A stretch of DNA of 64,000 nucleotides from Undaria pinnatifida. Taxonomy: Eukaryota > Sar > Phaeophyceae > Laminariales > Alariaceae. The stretch lies in the NCBI GenBank assembly GCA_012845835.1, contig JABAKD010000010.1:9543599-9607598 (forward strand). The letters run 5' to 3'. The notes under the pieces were generated by a model. That model had not been told where the DNA came from. It did no database searches and saw nothing but the letters and a program-made list of their open reading frames with translations. Position numbers and translations under genes: made by a program. Below are positions 43,311 to 54,575 of the stretch, one piece after another. The stretch's first letter is position 1. Each line of letters starts with the position of its first letter.

Positions 43311-46300
43311 GTGACGCTGGACGATGTTTCGCTCACTATGAAAATTGCGTATATCAGTCGAGCAACGCTCGACTCGGAGAGGCACTGGACTCCTCTAGAT
43401 TTGGGAACCGGCAGCATTGTTTGGGCTCCCAAACGCCTCCGAGGGTACTGTGGGGAACAAAGTTCCGCATATCCTCCGGCCACAAGACACAGGAGAGCTT
43501 TGGTAACGTGGGGACCCTCAATGCACGCGTCCAGCGGTAGCTTGAGTTCATCACCGCGTTCGATTGCACACTCGAGTACCACCAAGGCAGCGCCAACGGC
43601 ATCGCCGATTTTTCTGGCCCGTTTCCGGAGCCTGCTACGGAGTACGACAGCAGTGCCTTGACAAACTTCAACCCCGTGGGGTTGACAAGCCCCAACCCCG
43701 TTGGAGATAGCAGTATCTACCTCCTACGCACCCGCGGGCTGAGCGCTCCCTCCTCGCCGATCCCAGGGGCCGGTTTGAGTGGACTCGCGCCCCTCGCCGA
43801 AAGCACTGTCTTAGGTGGGCTCGTGCCCCGCACCGAAAGCACAGTTTTGGGTGGACTCGAACCCCTCGCTGCAAGCACTGTCTTTGGTGGGCTCGTGCCC
43901 CGCACTGAACATGCTACCTTGGGTGGGCTCCCTGTCACCTTTATCGCATTTCACGATTTTCGCACACACGAGCCACGTATAAGGATTGACGGCCTTTCTG
44001 CTTCCCCGGGGAGATTCGTCGCTCGTGTTTCTGCTTCCGTCGCCGCTGCCGAAAGCTGTACCGGCCGCGGGTCGATTTCGTCTGCCGCTGACACCGTTTT
44101 CGCTTCGGTTTTTGCCATACCCATCGAAGGCGGCACGGGCTCCGCAGAAGCCCTGGCTGCAGCGACGCCCATCGTACAGCCGACTTATCTATCCCGGAGT
44201 TCTACACAGGAGACGGCCCCCGCCGCGACCACCGGTTCGACTGTGTCCGTCTCCGCCTTGCTTGGCCCTCTAGCCCCTCCGTCGTCGACGATGCGCCGAC
44301 GAACAGCGACAGCAACGGGTAGTGCACCCCCGCTGTAGATTATGGATTCGGGCCCGGCGGGGCGCCTCGGCCATCTTCCAGACGAGGTACAACCCCGCCG
44401 CGAGTCCCACGGCCGCGGCCGGCTCCGCCCGCCGCCGCGACCCCTGCTCTTGCCGATTCGCCGGTCTGCACGGTGCCACTACCGTCCGACCGCGATCACG
44501 CAGAGCCTATATGGGAACTCCTCTCTTACGGCTCGCGCCTTTTCCTGGTGACACGGCGACTGCACATACAAGGTCGGACGCCCTCGGCGACGCTGCTGAA
44601 TTCCGTCGCGCGTTATTCACATGTCGATTGGAAGCGAGAGCAGCACGCTGAGCCGACGTGCCACCCCATGATGCGTTACGTCTCTATCGGCCGGCCATCG
44701 GTCCTGCCGTCCGGCTTTTTGGCGTGCTACCCCTCGCTCAAGTGTCCATCCCTCTCAGACATCAAGGAGCTGGCGGATAAGGGTCGACTAAATACAACCG
44801 ACGACGACATCGTCCTACTCGTCCGAAACCCGACACTACCGTCAACAAGGTTTGACAAACCCAACTCTGTGGGGCGAGCTGCTTGCATGCTAAACGACGA
44901 GCCAGCTCGCATCTACGTTCCCCTGCTCATGCGCTCTTGGATCATGCAAGCTAGTCACTCGACGGCCTCATGTCACCTTGGCAACAGGCGCCCGTTGCGC
45001 ATGCTGGAGCGGTTTTATTGGTGGGTGGACATGACTGTGTGCACCCGGTGGTGGCTTCGTCACTGCTTGAAGTGCCAAGCGCGGAAAACCCCACGGCTGA
45101 CTGTCCGTTGGCCCATCATCTCAATGCCTCTACCGGAAGGTCCAGGTGTCGCCGTCAGTTGACTACTTCGGCCCCCTCCCGGTCATACCACGAGGCAACA
45201 CCTACATCGTGCTGTTCATCGATCGCTTCAGTCGTCGGGCCGACATGTTCCCCGTCACTGCCGCTGAGCTCACCGCGGAGGGTAGAGCCAATATCCTGGT
45301 GAACCGATATATCCCCTTGTGGGTGTGCCCGCGCACCATACTCTCGGACAACGGATTGCAGTTCTGCTCCAAGCTTTCACAAGCTGTACATCAGCTGTTG
45401 GGTGCACAAGCTTGCTACAAGCTCCTACCATCCCAACTGTAGCGGGGGCGTTGAGCGGGTAAACCACACTATGGCCCAAATGCTGGCTATGGTCGTCAAC
45501 GAGCGACAAGACGATCAGGACTTGCATCTGCCCCACGTAGAATTCGTTTACAACAATTCAGTCAGCGCGGCGACGGGTCTGGCGTCCAACGAGGTCCACA
45601 TGAGCAGACTCCCACGGCTCCCCCTGACGGTTTTCAACCGCACTGGAGTCGTGGGACACCAGAGTCTAGCCCGCGACCGCCTGGCCTATTGCGACTTGGT
45701 CACCGACCGATAAAAGCGCGCGAACGACATTGTCCGCGCACACCACGCCCTCACCGTTTCTCGTGTTAACCGCAGAAACTCCGCCCTTGCCGACGCGCTT
45801 CGTCCAGCACCTAACTTGGGCATGGGTGTACAATTCTGCCTCTACAATCCACCAAGGTGTGAAGGCGAACACCGACGCCAAGGTACTCAAGGCCAAACTC
45901 GCGCTTAACTGGACGGGCCCGTACAAGATTCTGGCAGTCGGTCCCTGTTCCGCCACCGAGACCCCGGACGGTTCGCCGCTCGGGGGCAACCTCCTCTATT
46001 TGGGTCTCCCTTGCGACCTGCCCGGTTCGGACGCTCGTCGGCGTGTGGCGATAGAACGCTGTAAACCTTGCGCCAACCCCCACGACAGCGGCGATATGCC
46101 CAAATACCTACCGGCGGGGCTGACGCAGTACATGCTCAACATTTTTTCCAAGAAGTCCCCGCCGTACCACGTCACTCAAGACGACGTTTCGACTCCCCTC
46201 CAACGGCTGGAGGTGGAGCAGATCACCGGCCATCAGTCGGTACGGGAGCAAGGTGGCGTCATCGCGGTGCTATACAAGACGCATTGGGCGGGGCTCTCCG

Positions 46301-46800
46301 AACCTTCCTGGGAGCGGAAAATGGACCTCCACCTCTCCCGCTCCCACAACTTGCGTTATTGGGCCGGAACCCCGGAGCAGCACCGCCAAACCAACCACCT
46401 CTACCGCCGAATGCGGATCGGGGCGGCACAGCGCGAGCTCTCCCGCAACAACGGGGAACGTTTCCAAGCGCCGGGCTACGCCTGTGTTCCCCGCACCGAT
46501 TGGCTCCGTCGTTACCACGACACAGTACTCCCTAAGGGAGCCCACTTTTGGTACAGGGGAGACGAAGGATTATGGTGGCTTGGAAAAATCAGCACAAGCA
46601 CTACCGAGGACAAGGTATACCTGGTCTGCTTTCTGGCCGACCCGGGACCGATTAAACTTCCTTTTCCCCCGGCGCGCTACACGACTTTGACGGGAGCCGT
46701 ACGAGGCTCTTGGTGCCTGCAATCACACATCGCCAGTGCGTTTCCTCGGAGAATCCAACGTAACGTAGACGAATCTCGATGCGCGGCCGTGGCCAGTTGA
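43311..46800 (+). pseudogene. Ty3/gypsy pol remnant: RNase H, integrase, chromodomain-like tail
   Basis: A plus-strand pol remnant with frame breaks and no recognisable reverse transcriptase. RNase H: ATLDSERHWTPLDL (about 43360), then in a shifted frame VGTLNARVQR, a stop, and LEFITAFDCTLEYHQGSANG. A 39-bp tandem repeat follows (43780-43935). Integrase: HHCC finger with SHSTASCHLGNRR and CLKCQARK (44950-45090), catalytic core VDYFGPLPVIPRGNTYIVLF (45158) and LSDNGLQF (45343), then a frame change to HPNCSGGVERVNHTMAQML (about 45430). The last frame, 45730-46800, is open for 356 codons and contains a chromodomain-like stretch (LQRLEVEQITGHQ, VLYKTHWAGLSEPSWERKMD) and a long extra C-terminus. 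Chromodomains direct chromovirus integration to marked chromatin. The element cannot be active as it stands. Confidence 0.85.
43780..43935 (+). repeat. 39-bp tandem repeat in the pol remnant
   Basis: About four units encode variants of STVLGGLVPRTE and STVLGGLEPLAA between RNase H and integrase. Both strands are open across it. Confidence 0.8.
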
Positions 46801-48848
46801 CTTTCAAGCCGCCATCGCTCCTCGATAGTTCTCCATTTTTTGGGGTCATGAGGTTTGCGTCTTTGTCTTTGGGTTGTTCGTAATGTCCTGAGAGTCTTTG
46901 TTGGGTTTTGGGGCGATTCTTTCTATTTTTTTTCCTTGTCCTGCCGAACCCCCTGCTCAGTGCCGGGCTGTGCGCCATCTTTTATCTTTTATGTGTTGTA
47001 TTTGTTCTACTTCGTTTTTTCGACTAAACACTTTCCCCCCCTGGCGGAGCTGAAGGTGTTGCCACCTTCCATCCCGGGTAATTGTCGTTTCCTCGTCTAA
47101 CCCCCCGCCATGCCGATCGCCCGCGGGAGGTTTTTCGCATGACTTCTCCCTTGTGTTAGCGCATGTGTTCCCCTCCATATCGACGAGGGCTCACCTCGCC
47201 ATAGCACATTTTCTGTTATTGGTTTGCCGTAGAGCCTTTCCTGCCCCCCCCCGCCACACCGGCGGTATGCTGCAGGTTCTAGAGCCTTTTCTGCCCCCCC
47301 CCCCGCCACACCGGCGGCACGCGGCAGTTTTTTTATGGTTGACTTTTGCCTTGTTGTAGGGTCTGCGTTTCCTTAAACTGGTTTCCTTCGCGTGTTCCTG
47401 GCTCCATAGTCAGACTAGTAGAGGTGTGGGAGAGGGTTTTGAGGAGCCGCATCTTCGATTCATGGTCTAGTTCGTAGAACCGGAGTTTCCCCGAATCTCC
47501 CAAATTTCGACATATATATGCGACTCATCAGGGTGGGCTGGTGTTAAGATACGGCCTCTCGAAAGGCCTCTAATTATCCAAATTTGATATTGTTTGGATG
47601 GGTTTCGTATGATAAGGTTGGCGTTTTATATTCGGGAAAGTTAGGAAATAGATCAGAGTCACGTGCCTCCGATCTCAGAAGTCATCCGGGGCTCTGGTGG
47701 AATCGAATAAAGCTACGTCTCTACGAAGGCAAAGAAAGTGAGTACTCTCCGAGGACCTGCTCAATTAGCAGGCCTGCAGGGGGGACTCTGTGTCCTCGCC
47801 CAAATAAGCTTACAGGGTGCTTTCACGTTGTTGAAATCGGACGCGTCCCCTCAATAAGTAATATCCGGAGTGTCTCTACCATGACGACTGCTGACAGTGC
47901 CGTGTGTATTTCCTACTTAGAGACTAATATTATTTACTGGTGGTAGTATTTTTTCGTTTCGGACTACGCGCATAGCGGACAAGGTCGTGTTTAGTATTTG
48001 TCATTTCCGACTGAAAGTCCAACTTCAGGAAAAAAATAGGCGCAGACACTCTTGTTAAGGGTATTAGTGGGGTATTAGTCCGTTTGACCACTTGCAAAAA
48101 TTTAACCAATAGCTTACCCAAACTAAGCCTTATAACACTCCCCCGCTGAAACGGCGGGATAGCAGGTCGGCCGGATATACGGGCGGACCTGTCAATATCT
48201 AAGCTGTTTCATTTCCTGGGTATACCGGGGAGAGTATTTCAAGTTCGACATGGGGAAAGTCTGAAAGTGTTTACTATGGTGGATGTGGGACTCAAACCCA
48301 CGATAAAAAAAACATGGTCTGTCGGCGACGCCATTTGTTAAGGTAGTAGTGGGGTATTAGTCCGATTGACCACTTGCGAAAGGTTAACCAATAGCTTACC
48401 CATAACTAAGCCTTAAAACACTATAGCATCTTCTTTCAGGATGTACTACTGCACCAAAAAATAAGTAATCTGTCAAATATAGATGAATGGACACATACAA
48501 ACAAGAAAATCCCGGAAAAAGATCCGATAGGAGTAGTATTAATAATAACATACTCGGAGTAGTAAATAATATACCTTTGCAACATTTTTTTCTTCTTCAT
48601 CCCATTTATTATCCTCGCACCACTCTCGCACTCCCTACCAGTAGTAACTCAGATCCGGGGTCACATAGCGGGCCCTCCTCCTCCCTCCGCACTACGGTAG
48701 ACGTGCATTCATTCTTATCGCGAGAAGAGACCAGCGTTTTCTTCCCTCGTCGACTCGCGTCGAATTGTACCTACCCACGCTGCTAGGCGCTCTCAGCAGT
48801 TGGTCTCTCTTCTTTTTGCTTTTTTGTAAATAAAGTCAAATCTCATCA

Positions 48849-48926
48849 TGGTGGGAATCGAACTCAAAGACAAACAGACGCTAGTAGTATTCGAGGGTGA
48901 AACCACTAGACCACCGGGGCGACCGG
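48849..48926 (-). mobile_element. tRNA-like head of a SINE
   Basis: On the minus strand a Pol III A box, TGGTCTAGTGG (48913-48903), is followed by a B box, AGTTCGATTCCC (48864-48853), about 40 bases on. This is the layout of a tRNA gene, but the acceptor stem does not close, so a tRNA-derived SINE fits better than a working tRNA. It starts with GGTCGCCCCGGTGG, as does the copy at 51158. Confidence 0.55.
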
Positions 48927-49309
48927 CTGACAATTCAATAAAACAAAACCAGGACATGCCAAGATCCAAGAATAGCTCGGGCGTATACCGCCCAAAATGA
49001 AAAAAAAACAAAGAAAAAAAAGGCGCACTTCTCGCTTGTCTCGCTCAGCGTCTATCCGAGCTCACTTCGAGGTGCGGAACGGATACGGCAGGAGGAGGGG
49101 CGTTGGAGCCGCCCCCCGAAGACGACGCTCGAACCAAGCTATTTGACCGAGAATTCCAGTTCCGAGGATCGCATACTGAGGCCGAGACGAAAAACACTCC
49201 TCACCGAATCCCCCCGCAAAAAGAATGATAATATAGGTGTCTTCTTGCTGCAACCGTCAGATTCGTCCCCTTCAAGGGTTTATAGTTTCCGCGCACATAC
49301 TGAAATGCT

Positions 49310-50570
49310 CGCCCCCCCGCCCCCTCCCCCCCCCGATCCCTCTTGTTTAAACGCACCACCTGAAATCAAAATCTGCCAGAGAAGTAAACACTACCAGCCA
49401 GCTGATATCATATCATTATCCATCTAGCCATCCATGCCGTAGCTCCAACTCAACTCTCCCCCCCCCCCCTTTGTTCCCCGCCCAGTTCGTTCAAACGCCC
49501 CACTTACAATCGAAATCGGCCAGAGTAATAAACACTAGTAAGCCATTGATATCACGTCATTCTCTTTCTAGCCATCCATGACGTAGCTTTCATTCACCCC
49601 CCCTCCCCCCCTCCAACGCCCCCTCCTTCCCCACATCCCGCACGATCGCCTAGACCCAGCACCGCGCGTATTGTAGGCCCCTACATGTATGATTAATACG
49701 CGCGATCGGAGGATCACACACAATGTTGCGAACATCAGTGTCGACCAAATCCTTGATTTTAATATTATATGTGACCTAATCCTCTTGAAAACCCTTCCCC
49801 CCCCCCCCCCCCAACCCCCCCGCCTTTTTTTTTTTTTTTTTTTTTTTTTTTCCCTCGCTTCCTCTTGCTTAAACGCCCCACCTACTATCGAAATCCGCCA
49901 GAGTAATAAACACTTCCACGCCCTGGATATCGCCTCGTTATCGTTTCAGAGCCGTCCATGCCGCTGCTGCAATTCCCACCCACCCCCGTCCCCAACGCCC
50001 CCTCCTTCACCCACCACCCGCACCATCGCCTAGACCTAGCACATCGCGTATAGCCAACCCCTACATCTATGCGACCTAAAGCCCTCCCCCCCCGCCCCCG
50101 CCCCCCCCCCCGCCACATTCCTCCCCCTCCCCCACAAGAAATATTTATAGTTTCCACGCACAAATAGACCTGCCCCACCCGTCCCCTCCCCCCCCCCTTC
50201 CCCCCTCCCGCCCCCCTTTTGATCAAAATCAGGCCCCCACGTCCTTCAAAACTCCGCCCTCCCCTCACCGGATATTCGACTTACAGGATTCACTCGATAA
50301 ACTGATGCATTTCCTTCCACAGCTGTCAGATTTTGTTCCCCGCAGAAACGGGTTTTATAGTTTCCGCGCACAGACTGCCTAACATCACCCTATTGACCCT
50401 GATAGCTACACTGTAGCTGCAAGGGGAGTCGCCGACCTATATCCTTAATGAGGACACACAACCCGTAATACGCGCGATCGGAGTACCACACAAAGCTTGC
50501 AAAGATGAGTTTCGACAAAATATTCGATCTCACAGCTGGAGTGTAGTTTTATTTTTATAATATATACTCC
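49310..50570. repeat. Cluster of poly-C composite repeats
   Basis: Repeated blocks: (i) a poly-C tract with CTCTTG(C/T)TTAAACGC(C/A)CC; (ii) CGCCAGAGTAATAAACACT with TGATATC and CTAGCCATCCATG (49330-49440, 49490-49590, 49860-49960, also 31826-31925); (iii) TTCCACAGCTGTCAGATTTT with TTTTATAGTTTCCGCGCACA (50315-50380); (iv) AATACGCGCGATCGGAG with GATGAGTTTCGACAAAAT (49690-49770, 50460-50560). The blocks appear in the same order in several places, so they seem to be parts of one longer element. Confidence 0.75.
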
Positions 50571-51157
50571 GTATATGTTCGGTGTGGTAAGTAAGACGTA
50601 GTGGTGGAAACGGTGTATCAACACTCCTACCCCGTATAATATATAAACATGTAAATGACAGTAGTACTGTATGTAGTAGTAGTACGAGCAGAAAATATTA
50701 ACATATTAATAAACCTGGACCTGTCAGTGGTGGTGGTGCTCTTCTTCTTGTTGCCTTTTTATTTTTTTTTGACCCGCTTCTTCCTTCTTCGTATTATTAC
50801 ATATAGTAGCTGCTAGCAGTAGCAGAGTGTTGGTACGTGGATAACGTAAGATTGATGATAATAAGTGAGGAGGATCGATGCGGATCACAACGAATGTTGC
50901 GAAAAAAATGCTATTTAGTATTATGATGAGGCGATCCACAACCAAAAAAAGTAGTGAGTACCCGCATGCGGTTTGGACTACATGCTTCGTGCGGTTTGGC
51001 CCACATCTATCTACTATGTAGTATGTAGTATACGCTTTTGCACCACCAAGCTCTCTATATGTCAGAAAGCCAATAAAAATAATGCATCGGCAGGGGGGCC
51101 GTACGTAGTCGAATGACCATAGACCCTCCTTGCATCCCCATATATATACTAATGATC

Positions 51158-51240
51158 GGTCGCCCCCGGTGGCGCATTAGGTTATTATCCTCGAGTCTGG
51201 CATTATAGGTCAGTTTCGTGAGGTCGAATCCTCCCGAGTG
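51158..51240 (+). mobile_element. tRNA-like head of a SINE
   Basis: A box TGGCGCATTAGG (51170-51181) and B box GGTCGAATCC (51222-51231), about 40 bases apart. The start GGTCGCCCCCGGTGG is shared with the element at 48926. The acceptor stem is not convincing, so a tRNA-derived SINE is preferred over a tRNA gene. Confidence 0.55.
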
Positions 51241-53450
51241 CATACTCGAGTCTCGTATAAATTCGTGGGGACTTTAGCTTGTGCACAAATTGACTTGCGA
51301 AAAGCGCGAGAGCGTGTGTTAGCAACACTCGATGAAAAATCGACGAGCAGTGGGATGTGCTGAACCCTATCTATGGGCGATAAAAATTGAAGGCAAGAAC
51401 CGGGGGAAGGGATGACACACCACCTGTGACCCCGGCTTGTTTGTCCAGAAGCTGGAAGAAATTAGATGTGTGCGAAAAAAAAAAAATATATATATATAGT
51501 CTATACTATGCCGGGACGGAGCACGTCGGGTTTTTCACCAACCAGGCAGAGACATTGCTTGCACCAAGAATGCATCATCGGCAGGGGGGGGATAAAAAAA
51601 GGACGGCGCTTGCTGGAAATCAAGCCCACATTCTTCGTTTGATAAAACTCACCAGGCGGGGCATTCATTACTACTTCTAGCTGTGTGTGGTGTTGTTGCG
51701 CTAACACAAAACCTTCCTCGTCGAAAATACCATTACGTGCAAATAATATTACTGTACGAACTACATTATATGTCCCCTTCAAGGGTTTATAGCTGCTGCT
51801 GCTGCACAGATTGAGTTGCCCCCCCCCTCTACTACCCCGCCCCCGCCCGCTCCCGGCTCCCACGCTTTAAATAATCTCCGCCCTCCCCTCACCGGTTGTA
51901 CGACTTACAGGATATACTTGATAAACTGATGATGCCTTTCCTTCCACAGCTGTCAGATTTTGTCCCCCTCAGAAGCTGGTTTTATAGTTTCCGGGCACAG
52001 ATTGATTTACATCACCCTGTTGACCCTGGTACAAGCTACTTTGTAGTTCCAAGGGGAGTCGCCGACCTATATCCTTGTTAATGAGGACACACCCTCAGCA
52101 ATACGCGCGATGGGAGTATCACACACAACAGCTTGCAAAGATGAGTTTCGACGAAATCTTCCTTGAAACCTTCGATCTCACCGCTGGTCCAATGGAGTGT
52201 ATTTTCATTTTTGTTTTTATAATATAGTACTACTGTTAATACCGCTTGCTGCTCGTTTGCACAATAACCGTCGACGGAAAGTTGCGCGTTGCGCGTGGCG
52301 GGAGTCATATCAATTTTTTGTACGTCGTATCTAGTCATATGATACGTCGTCACTTTTTTTTTTGTTTTTCAATCAGCCGCGGGCGAAACATGTCACACGT
52401 CGGGCCTATCACATACCTGGTATCACCGATTCCTACATCATTATCTAGATATTTTAGGGAATGTCTGTACGAGTATAGTCCAGCTCGTGTTGCCGGGTGG
52501 GAGCCGTACGATCTCTACTACCTGTCCGCGGTGTGAAATTCTTCATAATAGGATGTTCAACGGCGTCTAAACAAGCGCACCTTCGCGCGTATATTCACGC
52601 GCCTTTCGCAAAAAAAGTTTGTATCAGTCTTGTAAACGCATTAGACTACGCATGTGATCAATTGACAAGCGGTTTTGTGGCGAACATTTACTACGCATGT
52701 ACCGGTATATATCGCTAAATACGCGAAAAACGCCTCCCGGCTTACATTATTGCGCTTCGCGCAACAGACGCCGGAGGCCTAATTACTGTCCAGGAACCTA
52801 AATGTTATGGGATAGTTGTAGAAGAGTTAATCGAAACGTCCGAGATGAATGTACGCCTCCCGTGCGTGCGCCCAACCTCAACACTGCGCGGTTTACGGCA
52901 GAGGGAGGAGGTGGAATGCAGAAGAAGCGGAATCGAGTACGACAGCCAGCAGCTCCCTACGTGCGTGGCAATTTCCCGTTTCTTGTTGCTATGCTACCGC
53001 CGTGTTCGCCGTATATGTGTCACTCGTTGACGATGCCAACGTAACAGTCAGCTACGGCAGCAGCGTTAGTAGCACTACTATTGATAGCAGTAACGACACG
53101 GTAGTGGTCAAGTAGGCAGCGTTTTCCATCGAAACGGGCGAGGCTTAGTAGTTTAACTTGTAAGGGAACCGATTCCGTTTTGCTCGCCTCCATTTACGGC
53201 GCGGTGGCGATTCCACCCCAGGGTCCCACCAATATGCGGCGTGCCTGCGAAGCGCCGCTCGGGACCAGAACGCATGCGTTCAAGCTTCGCCAAATGCACT
53301 CTTGCTGCGCAACAACTTTAGTATTGATCAGGACGCGACGCTGTACACACAGCTGGAACGAACGCATTGCCGGAACGAATTTACTCTAGATACTTCGGTC
53401 GAACGTTTTTTTGGGGGGGGTTGGTGTCTATTCGGGAGACCCGTGAGCAG

Positions 53451-54575
53451 TCACGGCATCGCCACCGGCGCCGTTCCCACCGCCGTCCCTGCTACCCCCA
53501 CCGCCCCCGCCCCCCCACGCACCCCTGTTGCAGCCAGCTTCCTCTCGAGCACTTCTGTGCGCACGTGGTCCAGCACGATGGAGCGCTTCATGCGCTCCCA
53601 CAGCACCTGCTTCCGCATCTCGGCCCCAAGGGTCGCGGGCTTCCACTTCCGCTGCCTCGACTGATGGTGCTCCCTCCCCTCAGCCCAGCAGCGCTTCATG
53701 GTGACGGTCTGCATGAACATCAGGTCGACCACCTTGGCCGCCAAGACTTCAGCGCCGCCTTCGGCGATCGCCGAGACGATGTACTCGTGGGTCGCCCCGA
53801 CCTCTGCCCCACCGACCCCAACCCCGCCCCCCCCGATGGCGCCGGAACGCCCATTCCAAGCGCCGAGCGCGGAACTATGGCCAACGACGCGGCCGCGGTT
53901 GCCATCAGATCTGCCAATTCCGACGCCTTTGGCTCCCGCCGTCCCTGCTCCTGCGAATGCTGCCGCCATGAAGCCTGCCTCGCCCACGAAGTCTTTTCGT
54001 CCCAGTACCCCGACGTCGAAGTGGCATAGCGATGGGAGAGTCGCCGCCGTCGCCGCCGTTGCCGCCGTTGCTGCCGTCGTTGCTGCCGTTGCCTCTGCCG
54101 CTGCTGCCACTGCCGCCGCTTCTTCCGCTGCCGCCGCTGCTGCTGCCACCATCTCTGACTCCGCTCGTGCCTCCTCGACTTTCTCTTCCTCCGGCGATGG
54201 CTTCTCCTCCGCTTTTTCCTCGCGACCGATGCTTACATCTTCTTCTAAATCTACTACTACACCACCATGCGGCGCCCCCGGGTTGTTGGCGCTGCTGTCA
54301 TGTCGTTGCCGTTGCGTTGGAGGTGTCACTCCGACCTTTGAGCGGTCCAATCGTCGCGGAGTAGTGTCGCTGTCCTTCGCGGTCTCCGGTCGTGGGACGA
54401 AAGCTTTGAGGAGGCGGAAGTGGCCTCGCTGGACGAGGTAGAGGTGGTCCACTCGATGGCCCTCCCGACAAAGAATGTCTCCGTCATGGAGCGTGGCCAC
54501 GTGAAAGATCGATGTCAGCCGGTCTAGGTCCCTTTCCCCGAGACCCTTGAAGAGTGGAATGGTTTTGAAAAACGT
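53451..54575 (-). CDS. Last exon of the two-cNBD gene
   Basis: Acceptor TTAAGCTCAG at 54576, first codon ACG at 54575. It holds nearly the whole second cNBD, split by a long insert rich in Ser, Glu and a poly-Ala/Thr run (about 54180-54020). After the domain come a basic helix (RKWKPATLGAEMRKQVLWER) and a Gly/Ala-rich end. The poly-Ala run is coded by GCx with many GGC/GCC changes, which suggests slippage followed by drift. Confidence 0.8.
   Translation of the reverse strand, partial: TFFKTIPLFKGLGERDLDRLTSIFHVATLHDGDILCREGHRVDHLYLVQRGHFRLLKAFVPRPETAKDSDTTPRRLDRSKVGVTPPTQRQRHDSSANNPGAPHGGVVVDLEEDVSIGREEKAEEKPSPEEEKVEEARAESEMVAAAAAAAEEAAAVAAAAEATAATTAATAATAATAATLPSLCHFDVGVLGRKDFVGEAGFMAAAFAGAGTAGAKGVGIGRSDGNRGRVVGHSSALGAWNGRSGAIGGGGVGVGGAEVGATHEYIVSAIAEGGAEVLAAKVVDLMFMQTVTMKRCWAEGREHHQSRQRKWKPATLGAEMRKQVLWERMKRSIVLDHVRTEVLERKLAATGVRGGAGAVGVAGTAVGTAPVAMP

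Larger units (their letters stand above)
46801..53450. other. Intergenic, composite poly-C repeats and SINE-like heads
   Basis: No host gene seen. Contains a 47-bp tandem duplication with CCCCCCGCCACACCGGCGG (47231-47327), the partner of the 32-kb inverted repeat (47540-47800), a locally repeated GGGGTATTAGTCCG(T/A)TTGACC segment (48060-48130 and 48345-48425), a dispersed repeat copy (48580-48790), tRNA-like heads (48849-48926 minus; 51158-51240 plus), four poly-C composite repeats (49310-50570), the partner of 14350-14545 (51255-51455) and another composite copy (51870-52220). Confidence 0.6.

Noticed and set aside
53367-54441. Plus-strand frames opposite the last cNBD exon
   Set aside because: They are antisense shadows; the minus strand carries the cNBD motifs and fits the splice phases.
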